From: an uncultured Actinomycetes bacterium
GTDB lineage: Bacteria > Actinomycetota > Aquicultoria > CAJVYJ01
NCBI GenBank assembly: GCA_913009475.1
Contig: CAJVYJ010000109.1
Coordinates: forward strand, 1 to 6,492
DNA: 6,492 nt
Direction of reading: 5' to 3'
Shown here: piece after piece, positions 6,213 to 6,492 of the stretch
How positions within the stretch are numbered: the stretch's first letter is position 1
Layout of the letters: each line of letters begins with the position of its first letter
Position numbers and translations under genes: made by a program
Notes under the pieces: model-generated
What the model was told of the DNA's origin: nothing
What the model saw: only the letters and a program-made list of their open reading frames with translations
Databases searched by the model: none

Positions 6213-6492
6213 TCAGCTTCTTCTGGCGACAATAAAATCGGCCAAATTACATAACGGTTCGGTATGCGCGAGATTGATATTTTTTAGAGCATCTTTTGCC
6301 TTCTCAACTAATTGGCGCACGTAATTACATGATTCATTCATGCCCAATATAGCCGGGAATGTGGCCTTATTTAATTTGGCGTCGCTACCCTGACTTTTTC
6401 CCATTTCCCGCGTATCGCCGACTACGTCCAATATATCATCGGTTACTTGGAAGGCAAGGCCCAAATTAAACGCGAAATCCGTTATCGCCTCC
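6213..6492 (-). CDS. ispA: Polyprenyl diphosphate synthase (IspA-type), C-terminal part
   Basis: Only the last 92 residues are in the window; the gene runs off the right edge, so about two thirds of a typical 290-300 residue protein is missing. The frame reads without interruption from 6491 to the TGA at 6213-6215. The first codons give EAITDFAFNLGLAFQVTDD, which places the second Asp-rich motif DDILD at about 6440-6426. It is followed by MGKSQGSDAKLNKATFP, the GK...GSD...NK.T.P pattern of farnesyl/geranylgeranyl diphosphate synthases. The end, ADFIVARRS, matches the usual short C-terminus. The enzyme adds isopentenyl diphosphate to allylic diphosphates using Mg2+. The chain-length motif lies in the missing N-terminal part, so farnesyl versus geranylgeranyl product cannot be decided; the symbol rests on synteny with dxs. 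The TTG within NLGLAF at 6464 is an internal Leu, not a start. Confidence 0.9.
   Translation of the reverse strand, partial: EAITDFAFNLGLAFQVTDDILDVVGDTREMGKSQGSDAKLNKATFPAILGMNESCNYVRQLVEKAKDALKNINLAHTEPLCNLADFIVARRS

Noticed and set aside
130..6492. Recurring GCCGG/CCGGC-like words as a dispersed repeat family or CRISPR
   Set aside because: They are irregularly spaced, inside codons of conserved genes, and not part of longer repeated units. They reflect codon use (Ala, Gly, Pro codons).

Overview
The window is the end of an assembled contig, probably from a metagenome or draft genome. It carries five recognisable bacterial housekeeping genes and one less familiar gene, all on the minus strand. 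In transcription order, right to left: the 3' end of a polyprenyl (farnesyl/geranylgeranyl) diphosphate synthase (6492-6213), dxs (6085-4145), tlyA (about 4188-3361), nadK (3340-2471), recN (2464-770), and a membrane-anchored protein with an M23/LytM-like extracellular domain (786 to the contig end). From dxs onward the genes overlap or lie 6-20 bases apart, so they look like one transcription unit. A 127-base gap separates the ispA-type gene from dxs and is the only place with room for an internal promoter.

The first 129 bases are not genomic. Positions 72-129 match, base for base from memory, the Illumina P5/TruSeq universal adapter. Positions 1-71 are T-rich low-complexity sequence of the kind produced when a read runs past the adapter. 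True genomic sequence begins at 130 and cuts the last gene short. An open reading frame continuing through the adapter acquires a 19-residue false C-terminus (RSEERRVGKEC...), a known adapter translation. No biology should be read into positions 1-129.

Organism: ispA-dxs-tlyA-nadK-recN is a classic Gram-positive (Bacillota/Actinomycetota-type) arrangement. The usual clostridial argR between nadK and recN is absent, and spoIVB does not follow recN. Motif wording in Dxs (GHASNSLS, ITAAMTRGTGL) and the M23-like protein after recN remind me of deep-branching Actinomycetota, but this is a weak inference. Base composition is moderate.

How the genes fit together: Dxs makes 1-deoxy-D-xylulose 5-phosphate, the entry step of the MEP isoprenoid pathway. 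The prenyl synthase condenses the resulting C5 units into longer diphosphates for quinones and cell-wall lipid carriers. NadK supplies NADP, which the MEP pathway consumes as NADPH. TlyA methylates ribosomal RNA, RecN acts in double-strand break repair, and the last protein probably acts at the cell envelope. I see no RNA gene, CRISPR array, mobile element or undescribed multi-gene system. The most unusual features are the adapter artefact and the apparently degenerate M23-like domain.
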